Below are positions 33,811 through 46,907 of a DNA stretch of 64,000 nt, piece by piece. This DNA is from Boswellia sacra (taxonomy: Eukaryota; Streptophyta; Magnoliopsida; Sapindales; Burseraceae): contig SNVD02011208.1 in NCBI GenBank assembly GCA_013180625.2, positions 360,501 to 424,500 on the forward strand, in the 5' to 3' direction. Made by a program: the position numbers and the translations under genes. The stretch's first letter is position 1, and each line of letters begins with the position of its first letter. The notes under the pieces were generated by a model, which worked only from the letters and a program-made list of their open reading frames with translations, had not been told where the DNA came from and made no database searches.

Positions 33811-34814
33811 ATGAATCCAAACAAGTCCGAGGCTACCCACCACCAGCCCCTTGAAGGGCAATGGTCAACCGGACTATATGACTGTTGCGAGGATCCCTCT
33901 AATTGTAAGCTCTTGCTTACAGAAACTTCTTTTTGGTTGGTTTATCTTTTGTGCTAAATCAATTAGTTTTGACTTACATGAAGTTGGCATATCTTTTTGA
34001 AGGTTTGCTCACCTGTTTCTGCCCATGCATCACCTTCGGCCAGATAGCTGAGATTATTGATAGAGGAAGTTTATGTAATTATTATCAATTATCAGCTTAT
34101 TATTTGTGCATAAGCATTAGATTTTCTCAATCGTACATGAATTGTTTTCTGATTCCACGTGTTGCATGATCAGCATGCGGAATCCAGGGCCTGGTCTACT
34201 ATGCTATGGAACGTATTGGTTGCGGATGGCTGTATGCTGGCACGTACAGATCAAAACTGCGACGTCTTTTTTCACTGCCAGAGGCTCCCTGCTCTGACTG
34301 GCTGCTTCACTGCTGCTGCTGCATTTGCGCCCTTACTCAAGAATACAGAGAACTCAAGAATCGAGGAGCCAACCCCTCCCTAGGTTAATTAAAACTCTTC
34401 TTTGGATGTCACTATTAATTATCTAATTTAATTTATTAAATAGAACAATTAATTAAGAAACAAAGTTGTGATATATGCCAAAAAAAAAAAAAAATTAGAT
34501 CTTAAAACCTTAATATTGATTCCAACACTCACAAGGTAATTAATTAGGCGTGCAACACTAGAATATAAGAAAATCCCACTAAACAACAGGAGTTAATTGC
34601 TAGTCGTACAAATGTAGCTCTGATAAATTAAACAATTTAGACCAAAACTCAACATAAATTATGGTTACTTATATATGTTATGGGCAGCTAAAGAAGTAAT
34701 CCTTTAACTACTAACAAATGATGATTGATTTTTGAAGGTTGGAAAGCCAATGTCGAGAAGTGGAATCTTGAGGGACTGAAGCCGCCAATTGTTGCCCCAG
34801 GCATGGATCGTTAG
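33811..34814 (+). CDS. PCR: PLAC8-domain protein, PLANT CADMIUM RESISTANCE family
   Basis: Four exons, 33811-33904, 34003-34074, 34174-34383 and 34738-34814, join in frame with GT-AG borders to give 150 residues, the usual size for the family. The start is the ATG in a MNPNKSE context. GLYDCCEDPSN leads into the signature CLLTCFCPC (residues 32-40), which fits the CLxxxxCPC motif of cadmium-resistance/cell-number-regulator proteins. ITFGQIAEIIDRGS, a hydrophobic GLVYYAMERIGCGWLYAG segment, and a second Cys-rich segment (LLHCCCCICALTQEYRELK) follow. Family members are small plasma-membrane proteins linked to export of cadmium, zinc or calcium, or to organ size. Which role applies here cannot be told. 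No neighbour is functionally related. Confidence 0.93.
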
Positions 34815-35011
34815 CTTTAGCCGTCGAAGCATATGTCAAGTTCCGCAATGGTATTACAAACGGTTTATGCTTTTCTTATCTTGTGTTTGTTCTTGTCCAT
34901 GTTCATGATTGTGCGTTATAAGGGCTATTGTATGTGTTGTGTAAATTAATGTTTCGCTTTTATATACTTATGCAGTCTCGCTTTGGGCCGGCCTCTTGTA
35001 TTGGTTTCTTA

Positions 35012-35017
35012 AATAAA
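35012..35017 (+). terminator. Candidate poly(A) signal of the PLAC8 gene
   Basis: AATAAA lies about 200 bases after the stop codon, preceded by T-rich sequence. Confidence 0.4.
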
Positions 35018-36260
35018 ACGGCTCAAAAGACTTGTACCCAAGAACAAAAATTAAATAAGGGGATTGATTTGTAATATAAAAGAAATAAATATAATGTTTA
35101 TGTGTTTCTTAATATTTCTTGTTGAGAGATATAAGTACAGAATTGTACCAAACAATATAAATATCTTTCTTCACACTAAGTTTGAAGAGCCAAATTTGTC
35201 CCAAATTAGACGTTTTAGGTGCGAACTTTGTTGTGAAACACAAACAATCTGTTTCAATTTTAGTATTTACGATTAGAATTCGAAAATTCATAGGTGCCTC
35301 ATACACTAGTATTCCAATTAAATTTTTTTTTTCTTTATTTTGACTTTTTTATTAAAAAAAATATCGATTTGAATTAAATAAATTGGATAATGGTAAGTCG
35401 TCAGTCCAATGCGTAGAAGATTAAGCTATTTTTGGCTTTTCCAGAATATTATAATAAGAAGGATACCAGCCGACTTGCTTTTCGTCCTATAGTGTAATAG
35501 GACAAAACCAGGATAAAGTAATATGTACAAAATCAACCGCAAAGTGTTGATTTATGGTTCGTAGTTGCTGACTAATGGCTTCATATTTAGGCTTCAAGGT
35601 CTAACCCTTTTTATTCATAAGCTATTTGCCTGCCACCTCAACAACCATGCTTATTGATACTCTTTATTGATGTTTTTCTATTGACGATAAATTTCAGTTT
35701 TTTTCCTTCTTTTTTATTTATCAGATTCACTTTTGTATTTTAAAATTGGTAATCTCCACGTATATTTTAAAGATATACATCAATACCTAAAAAATTATAC
35801 ATATTTATCATAAATTATTGAACTACCTAAAAAATCTTGTTTTTCATACAAAAACCATTAAATATAGTGTAATAATAAATTTAAGATAATCTTAAAATGA
35901 TTAAATGATTGTTATAATAAAAATTCTAGATTTTTTTTATATTTTAATATATACTCTTAAGATATAGGTTAAGACTATTTTTTAAAACCATTGATCAATT
36001 TTTTAAATAAAATTATTAACTTGTTTGTTTTACTTAGTGAAATTATGAGAATATTGATGACCTTTTGAATATTAACTTATATTAAAGATGATGAACATAA
36101 CTAATACAAAAATGAAAATTTTATAATATTTTATTTGAGAGTTGAAACAATATTAATTCACTGTAAGCGTTAATATTATAGTTGTAAAGGTTAATATGCT
36201 AGTTTTTCGTGAAGTAGAAAGATTAGTGAGAGTCTACAAGTAATAATTTTATAGAGATAC
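35018..36260. other. Intergenic A/T-rich DNA
   Basis: No supported gene. Overlapping opposite frames at 35064-35306 are chance-level and lack domains. Confidence 0.6.
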
Positions 36261-36268
36261 CAATTTAT

Positions 36269-36787
36269 TAGATTGGCAATTTTTGTTTCATGTCATGTTC
36301 GTATCGTATTAAGATATAAACCAATAAAATTTTGATTAACATGGATACGACCTATTTAATTATTCGTGTTAAAATTTAAAATAGGGATATAACCTATTTA
36401 ATAAACATGTCACTCGTTTATTAAACGTGTTGTAATACATTACATTAACTCACATATTCTACTTAATTTTTTAACCCATATATACATAACCAATCACATT
36501 CTATGTATTTATATTAATTAAAATTATCTACTAATTTGAACAATTATTAATATAAAAATAATTTGAATTTGCTATTAAATAAGTTAATTTGTTTCTTAGT
36601 TATTTGTACTCGACACTATATTTTAACTATTTGTATCATTATATGGGTTAACACGTTGAACACCCTAAACACATAAACAACACATTTATTAATCTTGTCA
36701 AGTAACCTAACACAAACATAGCACAATTAATAACCGTGTCAATACTAATCCGTTAATTTTGTGTCGTATCAAAAATTGTCATCCCTA
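36269..36787. mobile_element. Non-autonomous hAT-type element (hAT-2), old
   Basis: It starts TAGATTGGCAATTTTTG and ends in the complement of TAGGGATGACAATTTTTG. Flanks CAATTTAT (36261-36268) and CGATTCAT (36788-36795) agree at six of eight bases, consistent with an aged 8-bp duplication. The interior has the GTGTCGTATC/CGTGTTAAA wording of the widespread plant hAT repeats built around GACACGA motifs. There is no coding. Confidence 0.72.
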
Positions 36788-37210
36788 CGATTCATCGTAA
36801 TCACATAAAAAATTATCCTAAAGATCATCTTCTTATTTTGACTTTTTTTTAACTCAAAGATTTTATGATGTATAAATATTTATATTATGAATAGTTAAAT
36901 AATATTTTTATTCTATCTCATCGCTGATCCTCGAAGGTGATTTGTACACCATATGCTACCATATATTCCACTCAAAGCAATATATTACTTGGAAAGCAAA
37001 TGTCAAAGTCATTCTTATCCAATTGTTACAAATTAAGCAGTCCAAGTACTTTAATATTAATGGAAGTAATCAAGGAAGAGTCATGAACTATCTTACAAAA
37101 ATAGAGACATTCCCGGGATCCAATTAGAGACATTTAACCCAACCAGCTTCTTGGAACCTTAAATGTTGACTCCAAACACAGAACTTTGCTTCCTATGAAT
37201 ATGATTCCTT

Positions 37211-37217
37211 GTATAAA
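37211..37217 (+). promoter_or_regulatory. Candidate TATA box of the small unknown gene
   Basis: GTATAAA (in CCTTGTATAAATCAC) lies 60 bases upstream of the start codon. Confidence 0.45.
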
Positions 37218-37270
37218 TCACAAACCACTCTCATGCATTAGACACCGAGTGTTGGTTCAATTCAAGCTCT

Positions 37271-37787
37271 ATGATGGACTTCTTTTACCGTCTTCAACAC
37301 AGCAGAAACCTCAACACGGAAACCAATCCTGAGCATGAAGAAGATGATGATGTCTTTTTCGCAGAGCTTAGAAAGCAGATTTTGCTTTTGACTGCAGATG
37401 AAGATAAAGATGAAGGTTTTCTTGAGAAGCAACGCCCACACTGCTCGACTTCCTACCAAAGAGGCTCAAATGGGTTAACGAAGTTCTCTTCAGCGCTGCA
37501 GCCCAGAAGTTATTTCAATTGTTGGGAATGCGAGAATGCTAGCTCAGTACCCACTTGGCTTGTGAATCTCTGGAGAAATGGCAACGGCACTGGAGTGTTC
37601 ATCCCTCATATTGTCAAATCCAGAAGATATCAGCCAGGTAATACATAGTTAGTTATTAGTTGTTGTTAGAGAGGATGATTTAGGTTGCAGGTAAACTATT
37701 GCTTTATGCATAATTTTATTTTCACGTATTGCAGGAAGGAAAAATGATGGGAGGAGAACATTCAGGCGAGTAGGCACCAGAAGATGA
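37271..37787 (+). CDS. Small two-exon gene of unknown function
   Basis: Exons 37271-37637 and 37735-37787 join in frame across a 97-base GT-AG intron to give 139 residues. The first ATG is followed directly by a second (MMDFF). The N-terminal third has an acidic run (EHEEDDD, residues 21-27) followed by VFFAELRKQILLLTADEDKDEG, a likely helix. The middle is Ser-rich with YFNCWECENASSVPTWLVNLW (about residues 80-100), containing a CxxC pair and aromatic residues. The C-terminus is strongly basic (KSRRYQPGRKNDGRR, FRRVGTRR), suggesting nucleic-acid or acidic-membrane contact. There is no signal peptide or membrane segment. I do not recognise the family. A TATA box, clean intron and codon use support a real gene. 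It is convergent with the TGA gene. Confidence 0.72.
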
Positions 37788-38432
37788 ACTTCCATCTCTT
37801 TGCTCCATCATTGATTGGAATATCACAATTTGTCAACAGGGTTGGATGTAATGCATCCACCTTGCATATAATTGTATCAAAAACTCGTAAACATACATAC
37901 TTCTTGTGATTCTTCGATCGCAAACTGAAATGTTTTACCATAACAATCAATTAACAAAGGGATGTTCTTTGTCAACGGATTAATATTCCAATGGACAGAA
38001 ATTCTTACAGGTTATGGAATGTTCATTTTTAGGATAACCCACAAACTGGGAAGCAGAGTACATGAATCTGAGTAATCTGTTAGTACAGTGATTATCCAAC
38101 GCTCTCAAGTATCCGCACTATTTGATAAGTTAATAACTACTCATAAGTTGGTAATGGTATACTGTGAAATGGACACGACTTGATTCAATTTAACAGAACT
38201 ACCCACCAGTGTTCACTTACACTACACAGTATACATGCTTCTTAACAGTGATATCCTGTAAACCATGAGGTAGCATCGTCTTACCTGAGACCACTGATAA
38301 ATCCAAGAGCAACGGCAAAATTGGGGCTATCTTTAGCAACAAACTTGATGTCTCATCATCTTAATGGTCCCAACACTTTTAATACGTTCAGGCTTCAAAT
38401 ATAGGTGCATTAGCTGACTATTCTGTAATGTG
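37788..38432. other. Convergent intergenic space
   Basis: The 3' flanks of the unknown gene (+) and the TGA gene (-) meet here. The only frame (37762-37950, minus) is chance-level. Confidence 0.6.
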
Positions 38433-41400
38433 TTAGTCTCTAGGTCGAGCTAACCATAAAGAGCTGAGAGCCCGAAGGCGTGACATGTAATCATTTATAA
38501 CTAGAAGGGCACGAGCTGCTTGACGAGTGGTTAAAATTCGATGCATTTGTTGAAGTGTTTGCTGCCTGAGAAGGTCAGCCTGAAAACAAAAACACCGGTT
38601 AAAGATTAAAATACAACTGGTAATTGCATTTGACATGAGGGCTGATTTTACCTGGTGGATAAAATTTTCTAGTGTAGCAAGTTTCCCCATTGCAATTGCC
38701 ATTTGGCCCATGTAGTCGGCGACATTTCCTGAACCAGTTGGGCCAAGAGAAGCAGACGAAAGTGTATCTACAAGAGACTGTTGTAAAGCATCCATTCCTT
38801 GGGATAAGGCATCTTCAGCCTGTTGGGATGATTGCTGTAGATTACAAATGCCCATCAACTGTTGATCCGTCAATGGTTCTAGATGTTTACCTAGTATCTA
38901 TGATTCCAAAAATGAAAAATAGTTAGGTGAATCAAGCAAAACATGTACATGCCTTTCAGGTTCAGGTAAAGGAAAATATAGATTAAGACCAAAAATATCA
39001 AAGTTAAATTACCTTGAGAAATTCAGAAGAACGGAATCCACCTAACCACATGAAACATCTCTCAGCAGGTGTCTTCCACATGCCAGAGAGCATGTGAAAT
39101 ACATCAGACTTTATACCAATGTTCTTTAGTTGGAACACTTCATCATAATGTGCCATCACACCATCAACAAGGTGGCGTAACTCATTATCATCCATATGAG
39201 AGTTTACAGCTGATCTTAAATCATTGATCAACCTCTGATGTTCATCAAGCCAGCGTGCATAGTCTAAGTCAAATGTCAATGCCCCTGGTATGAAAAATTG
39301 CAATAGCAAGGCATTTTCTTTAGGATGAGAGTATTCTCTAGAAGTTTCAAATTCAATCATCTACAAAATATTGTTCTATTCATCATTCTACAGCCTCCCT
39401 TAAAGGCAACAAACAACAGAAATAAGACACAAAGAATAGAAGTTTTGAGTTTGCAGTATAGACACATCAACAAGCAAAGAATACACTAATTGCAGATCAC
39501 AAGAATCATTGGATATAGTCTAAGAAACAGGATCCATAGGCCTGCAGTAAACAAGCAATCTATTCTGTTTTTTCTGAAGCATCAAACGCAAAATGAGAAT
39601 CCTATCTCTCTTCTCTTTCCTCAATGCCATCTCACTCCCACCTTATGCAATATACTTCTACATACACTCCAACATTAAACCCCTGCTGCCATCAATGTCT
39701 AGTCCATTAACCTCTCTCAACCCCTTCGCATTCTTTTATTTTTGGCAGCTTTAAAATTGTAACAAGTGGAAAGAGCTTTCGGTTATCCAAGTTTGATAAC
39801 TATCAAGGATATTTGAAGAAAAGATCTTGTCTTCTAGCCTCCAAAAAGCTCTAGTCCTTACATCAAACCTTTTCTAGGTGCATTGCACTTTAATCAGGGA
39901 AGATATTATTTACCCTAGAAAGTTAACCTTACCACCAAACTTGTAAAGAGTTGTTGTTAAAGAAAAGTGTAGACTTAATCTGATTGTTCTAGTATTCAAA
40001 ATACTCTGTTCTTCAGTTCAAGAGCAAACACCCCATCTCATTATCACAAGTCAATACAGTTTCAATACAGTTTTCTGATATCAGTCAATGCATACCAGAA
40101 GTGTTATATACCACATATAGCTGCCAACACAGCCCAGTATATACTCAACAGGGTCAACATAAATAAGTTGCCTCCTTACAAATGCTGGAGAACAGTTTCC
40201 TACATCTCAGGAAGTTAAATTAACCTAGCAAGTAGACACTTTAGTAAATCATCTTCTCAGCCTTTGTCTAAGCATCAATGACTGCATTCAAGAGGCTGCT
40301 GACTACATAAAAAACATTTGATTTACCAGAGACATCAACAAGCTATCTTCAAAATAAGATTTCCAAGCTCAATATCAGACATTGAAAAGATTTTAGGACC
40401 ATAAGAAAGCAGATAAAATATTTGAACAACCATGTTGGCCTTCAATAAATCAATATTTTAATAAATAGTTTGCACATAGATCAGATACCATGAGGGCTAG
40501 TTTCTGTATGACTGTATCCATTAAACACTTTGACAATAGGAACTGAAAAATAAATCCTTACCATTTCCAGTACCTGAATGGCCATGCTCTCCTGTAACAC
40601 CACTTGCAATAAAGATACCCTGCATCAATTATGAACCTGGGTTAAGAAAGAGTTTAGCTGTCCCATAATAGAATTCCACTATTTTCAAATCCATTATATT
40701 CATTAAAAAAGAAAAAAGTGGGGAGAAAGAGACTGAAAATCCCATCTCCCACGGCCTTCCCTTCATGTAAAAATAATAACTATAACAACAAAAAAATGAT
40801 AATAATAAAATAATTTTACACCTGTTGGCGTGCTCTTTGAAGCTCCTGCTCTAGCTGTGTAAGCCTGAGACGACTACTCTCTAGCTGCTGGACATATGCC
40901 TATCCAAAACCAAAACCTATAACTGATCCAAGTATGCTTCACTATCTTAATTTAAGATATCAAAAACAAACAGACAAGGAGGTAGATGATGATGCTAAAT
41001 CAGATGCACACCAATTAACTACCAACGTATGAACAAACCAAAAGTTCTGATGACCATGTTGTGCAAACAAGGTGCACAATTGCAAATGGAAAAAATAAAT
41101 TGGAAGCAAAATATCTGAAAATTCTAACGAAAAAAGCCGCTAATATCCTCTAACAGACAAAGATCAGAAATTAAACAAGGGTTGGGTAAGGGTGGCTCCA
41201 AATATGAGAAGACAAGCCCATTGAAAAGTTACATAAAAGGCGATATTTTCAAGAAGAAGACAATTTTAATGTTTAAAGATCTAAACCTTCAGCCTTAGAA
41301 ATTTTGCTTGACATATACAACCACAGATTCAGTTCATGACAAATACAATATCATCGAGAGAAGGGACATCAGAAAGTTGGAACAAGAATATATTTACATG

Positions 41401-43530
41401 CTAATATGCTGATGACCATTAGCATTCTTCATCTCTTCTTGAGCCAGGAACGTCATCAAATGTGCACACTAAAGAACTCCAGACAAGAAAACACATAGTG
41501 CAGTTCTTTGTCTTGTTACACACCTCAGCCAATATTTCATTTTTGCGTACTAGAAAACAAGGTTTAGTTGGTACATGATCTACAAATGACAAACACCATA
41601 TTTCTAGAACTTGCAAGCTTCCCATAGCATGCAGAAATGTATTTAAGAATATCTTAGTACAAGAATTAATCAACTATTAAAATAGATATAGATTTCGAAC
41701 CTATTCAAGATGCGTATGACCATACTAAGACAATATCACTTGTTAATTAAGACAAGATATCAGAAGAATATATAAACGGGAAAATCAAGATAGGAGAGTA
41801 ACATCATATTATATATCATATGAGAAGAAAATGACATCTAAGAAGACAACATTACTTTCTTCCTCAGTCGACTCTTTCTTGCAGCTTCTCGGTTCTGAGC
41901 TAGCCTACGAAGCACCTGAAAACAGTAAGGATGTCACCCCAGGATCAACATCCAAACTTAATTAAACCTTTTATTGTAAAACCTGCAAAGAAACATGATG
42001 CTAATAACCTTTTGGTCATCAGATTTTGCCTTGAATTGGTCCATAGAATCCACAACTATAGGTGCACCATGCTGAACTCCATAAACCTAAAACACCACCA
42101 AGATCCAACATAATTGCTTTACATACACCAAAAGAATAGTAACACAATAGCTCAGCTACTAATTAATCAACTAGCATCCCTAGCCACATTCCAAATATTT
42201 TAAATTACCGATAGCCAGTTGGAAGGATTATTGATATGATAGCTCAGCTGCAGATTTAATCAAGAATAGTATATCTATACGCATTCCATTAATTTCGGAT
42301 GCCCATCATCATATGGTAGGAAAATAAAGCTCAACAGTCCCATCAACTTGATTTTGAAAATGGCCTATAGCAAACTAAGTGAGAGGGTTATACCATTTAG
42401 CAAATTTTGCTGCATGCATTACTAAGAATTGATACCCCATATCCAATATAGGTCCCATATTGATCAACTAACAAAAGTCATAACCACCATCAACCAACGA
42501 AAGTCAAATCAGATTATTCTGAAACATCTACCAAAAGAAATGATGCCAATGCAGCGCAAATTCACAGTAGATTCCAATTACAAGGATGACCCACCACTAG
42601 GCACAAAGATTCCAAATTCACAGTACGTAGAGATAAAAGAAAACATGAGTAAAGAATAAAATGAAGAAAGAGACAAGCAACCTGGTTTTTCTCATCAGTG
42701 TCAACATCTGTAGAAGTGTCAGTCTGCTGGCTGTTATCAGCCATGCCTGAGCCTGACTCACCCCGGTTCTCAATATGCCAGCTTCCCAACGAGAAGCCAG
42801 TTGCTGTACCCTTCTGGTAGATAAATTGGCCTGTGTCCAAACACCCCCCAGACCCAGTTGGGGCCGCTATCTCGGCAGCACACCCGATGCTCTATTACGC
42901 AGCAAAAACACACAACATAACAAACAAAAATGATGCAGAAGCAGACGCAGACGCAGCCATATGTGATATGTTACATGTTAATATGTTAGGTGGGCGGAGA
43001 TTAAGTACCGTGCTCAAGGTGTTGCAACGGAAGTTATTGGAAACAACAGCCACATTGTTAGCTTTTAAACTGAACATAGAGCCTATGAAGGATGTAAAAG
43101 ATTAAATACAGAAACTGAAATTTTAAGGGAGACAGAAAATTATATGTTTATTATATATAGAATGGAAAAGTGAATACTTGGGCTTAAAACAACAGCATCG
43201 TTGTGAAAAGGTTGTTCGAACTCTCCAAGATCCGCAAAACGCGTCTGGTTTCGGCTACTCTCATCTACTCCTCTGTTGTTTTAAAAAAAAAAAAAAACTC
43301 AACAAACCCGAGTTAGACATCAGACAAATAAATAAAAGCTTACAACCGAACTCAACTCATCATTTCTACCTTGTACTCAAAGCCATGCACCAACAAATTA
43401 AGCACATAAAAGATAAGACAAAGAAACCCTTTAACGTGAAGAGTAAAGAGTACCTGAAGAAGTAGGAAGAGTTACAAAACGTATCAGGATTGGTATGAGC
43501 ATAAGCATGAAGTGGTTTGAAGCTCTGCAT
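38433..43530 (-). CDS. TGA: TGA-class bZIP transcription factor (TGA2/5/6-like, with N-terminal extension)
   Basis: Nine exons (in + coordinates, read from right to left): 43454-43530, 42682-42889, 42009-42086, 41856-41915, 40822-40899, 40562-40619, 39013-39284, 38652-38897 and 38433-38579. They join in frame to 407 residues. The basic region (NREAARKSRLRKK, residues 129-141) is followed by a leucine zipper (AYVQQLESSRLRLTQLEQEL, from 142) and the DOG1-type domain (YARWLDEHQ to GGFRSSEFLK, about 190-277). The C-terminus has the family signature NLQQSSQQAEDALSQGM, DYMGQMAIAMGKL and ending RALSSLWLARPRD. TGA factors bind TGACG (as-1) elements and recruit NPR1-type co-regulators in salicylate and detoxification responses. 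The usual clade N-terminus (MADNSQQTD) is residue 75 here. The upstream 74 residues begin MQSFKPLHAYAH and end SHIENRG-like. The exon-3 donor is GTTATT, weaker than the others. Confidence 0.92.
42742..42744 (-). promoter_or_regulatory. Possible alternative start codon of the TGA gene
   Basis: This in-frame ATG in exon 2 gives MADNSQQTDTSTDVDTDEKN, which matches the usual amino end of TGA2-class factors. Use of this start would give a 333-residue protein, the typical family length. Confidence 0.5.
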
Positions 43531-43720
43531 GGAAGAAGATCACAAGAGAAAAGTGCGTGGCTTGAGTGTAGTCGTCGTTCGTAGAGTGGCGTGGTGGAGC
43601 TGTAAGTGTGAGAGTAGTATTAGCGATAGGAGAGGAGAGAGACAGAGGTACAGGAAAGCAGAGAAAATCTTAACGTATCTTTATTGAAGAAGAAGATAGC
43701 GTATCAGTACGGCTACTTTT
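43531..43720 (-). other. Probable 5' leader of the TGA gene
   Basis: The region upstream of the start codon is CT-rich on the minus strand (GA-rich on plus, near 43620-43660), as in many plant leaders. The transcription start cannot be placed. Confidence 0.4.
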
Positions 43721-46278
43721 TGTTTATTTGGGATCAAAACTTCAGCCTTTTTATTATTGCCTTCTGACTTTGGATTTTAGTTTCCCAATACTCCCCCTCC
43801 CCTTCCCTTTCCACACAATCCTGTGTTAATTATATGGCTATGCCCTCTTCAAAGGCATGCCACGCCACCCATTTCAGCCCTCTTCTTTAACAATTTAACA
43901 AAATTATGAAAAGCACAAAAATTAAGATTATTATTTTAAAAATGAATCAGGTATTAAAACAGTTTTTAAACACTCTACTATCACAATTCAATCCACCAAC
44001 AAACTGATTGGTTCCAAGAGCTCGAAGAACTATGAACTGTCAATTATCATCATGACATCAAACATAGGGGAAGAGAGATCGACGACTACAAAACGCATGT
44101 TGGTTACTCGGTCTACTGGGTACCGTCATGAAATTTAAATATTTTTGCGCCTAGCCTATTTTTAAATACCTTTCTTGGACCATTTTTATAATTAATCCAT
44201 AATAATGTTTCTAACAGAACTAATTTATCTTAAGAAAAGAAAAATCTTATGAAAAATAATCTCATCTTAACCTCTCTTAAACATAAATTTAGTATTCCTC
44301 CAATTCGCTGTCAATCTATAGGGTTGGTTCAAATATATTAAAAATGTTTAGACAAACACAAAAGCATGGAATATGTCAAGTTGTCAAAAGGAATTTGTAT
44401 CAAGCAGTGTATCACTATATTTGCTATTACTTTGCATTTGAGAAAAAAAAATTAAGATAAATTTAACAATTAATGTTGGAGATTATTTTTCAAGCCTAGA
44501 AAAGCTTAAAGCCTAATCTAAATCTAGATTTAAGAAGACAAAATCAGTCAGACAAGTCAAAATTTGTGAGTTTCTGGCCCGGAATAGGAAGCTCAATCTA
44601 TTGAGAGATGAAGCCTATTTAGAGACCAAGTCAGCATATACACAAAAATTTGTACATAACCGATGCCGCTTGACTTATAGGCCATGAACCATTACTCGAG
44701 ATCCCACAAAATTAAGGATTAACCCCCACTAGCTTACATGGCAAACATCGGTAACACTCACAACAGCCACATAAAGCCCTACTTTCCTCATTTCATGCAC
44801 AACTGCACGCACACCCAGTTAATAACCCATGCATCTTCTAACTCAATGCTAGCTCAACATCTACATGAACTTCTGCAAAATGGAAGCTCACTAAACTCAG
44901 CTAAAATAGCTCCAAAAACACTCGTTTCCGTCCACCGACTTAAGCATTCGATGATAGCAATTTCCTTGTTCTCGCAGGAAATCTAACACAAGTCTTCTCT
45001 TTTTTTGGTTTTTCTGAGTTGTACTAAATTTGGGCTATTCAAATTTAATCACAAAAGTTAATTATAACATTAAAAACTTCAATAATAATTTTAAATTATT
45101 ATTATTATTTTAAATAACCTTTACAGCAACTCCCAAATTTTAATTATTTTTTTAGATTTCCCTTTTATTTCAATTACACTCCATTTGAGAAGAATGTTGA
45201 ATGTTGAAATCACAAACTTGCAAATAGGTTTCTTCTCCCTTACTTTTCCGCATTTTGACGATCAAGTTTGGTACTTTGGTTGGTATTTTATTATTGATTA
45301 TCATTTTATTTCACGTGCTTGTACTTGGATTTTATTATTTGTTACCGACTAATATTTCACATGTTAAATTTTGAGAACAACATTACAATTCGCCTTACTG
45401 TAACCTGATTTATGTCAATTCCTGTACCAGACAACATAACTTTCACATATTACATCATCCATTAAATAATCGTATAAAATAAACCAATAATAATTTGAAT
45501 TTTTACCCTCAATGTTTTGTTATTTTATATGATTTAAAATATTATTCATGATATGAAAAATTTGTTTAAAACTATATGTTAATTAAGTCAATTAAAACAA
45601 CAAGCATGATATTGCCATCTAAATATTTTATTAATGTGTATAAGTTTAATTTAACAAAATAATAATATATTATGATATGTACAGTGCACCGTGGTAAATT
45701 GAATTAGATAAAATAAAATTGAATATATATAATATTACACTAAATTTTGTATAATATTACATTGACTATAATAATAAGTACAATTTTTGCTATCTAATGA
45801 TTAGATTTAAAAAAAATGTATATATATTTTTTAAAATGTATTACAAATATAAGTTTTAGGAAATTATTATTAAATTATTAGTTAACGTTTAGGGGAATTG
45901 CGCTTTTTATTAGGGTTCATGTTTGCGTAAATGGCAGCATTTAATCCAACCCAATTGCAACACCAAACAGAAAATATAAAATTAATGCTAACCAGGTGAC
46001 CGTACCTCCCCTACACGTTATTTGATATTTTAGTACTAAAGAATCTTAATATGAAAACAAAGATGACATCAGTATAACATATGATTGGTATTTAAATAAA
46101 AATTGAAGGTTGTTTAGATACAATTTTTTTTAAAAAAAAATGATAATTAGGTTACTACTGGCACTTTGGGAAAGGGACGTACTTGGATCAATGAAGTTTT
46201 GGCAGCATTCAACTTGTCAAATTACAGGCTGCAAAAGGATTGGGATTCCAATATTGTATTTGCGTTACGTACTTACGC
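43721..46278. other. Intergenic A/T-rich DNA
   Basis: No gene, RNA or transposon end is supported. The 82-codon frame at 44738-44986 (+) has no features beyond His/Asn/Thr richness. ATT/TAA runs lie near 45090-45115 and 45720-45860. Confidence 0.6.
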
Positions 46279-46907
46279 CATCTTTTTAGAGGTGGAATCG
46301 GGCCGGGTTGGGGGTGGAGATGACATCCCCATCCCCGTCCCCAATTAAAATATCAATCCCCATCCCTTGTTAATCCCCAATTTTTTAAAGCGGGGATGGG
46401 GTTGGGGAATCCCCAAAGCCAAAACGCATCCCTATCCCCATCCCCATCCCCAATCCCATTTGCTTGTTAAAAATTTATACTTTGAAATAAAACATATTTT
46501 AAATTACAACTATAAACCTTAAGCAACATACCTACAAATAAATATTAATAAATTTTTAGACAATCAACATCCTTAAAATAAATCTTTAGGCAAACAAAGG
46601 TGGGCTAGGTTGGGCTTGGGTTTTATTAAAGTAGGCGGGACATTAAGTTTTATAAAAGAGAAGATAACAAGGGTTTAAATATTAGATTACTAAAAATATA
46701 TATATATTATTTTATTTTAATTTCGGGGAGCAGGCCGGGCTGGGCTTGGAGCATAATCCTCATCCCCATCCCCATCTAATTTCGGGTAAAGTTTTTATCC
46801 CCATCCCCACCTCATTCCCTATTTTTAGGTCCCCATCCCGGCCCAAACGGGTTGGGAAATTGCGGGACTCCATCCCCATGGGGATTGGTTCCACCTCTAC
46901 ATCTTTT
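46279..46907. mobile_element. Non-autonomous hAT element (hAT-3) with perfect 8-bp duplication
   Basis: The element 46287-46899 (613 bp) runs from TAGAGGTGGAA to its exact complement TTCCACCTCTA. It is flanked by CATCTTTT at 46279-46286 and 46900-46907. Subterminal parts are runs of CCCCATCCCCATCCCC and GGGTTGGG words. There is no coding. The clean ends and duplication suggest a fairly recent insertion. Confidence 0.92.

Noticed and set aside
42833..43105. 90-codon plus frame and 60-codon minus frame over TGA intron 1
   Set aside because: Both lie over the intron and exon 2 of the TGA gene and carry Ala/Asp repeats from a CAGACG-like simple repeat.
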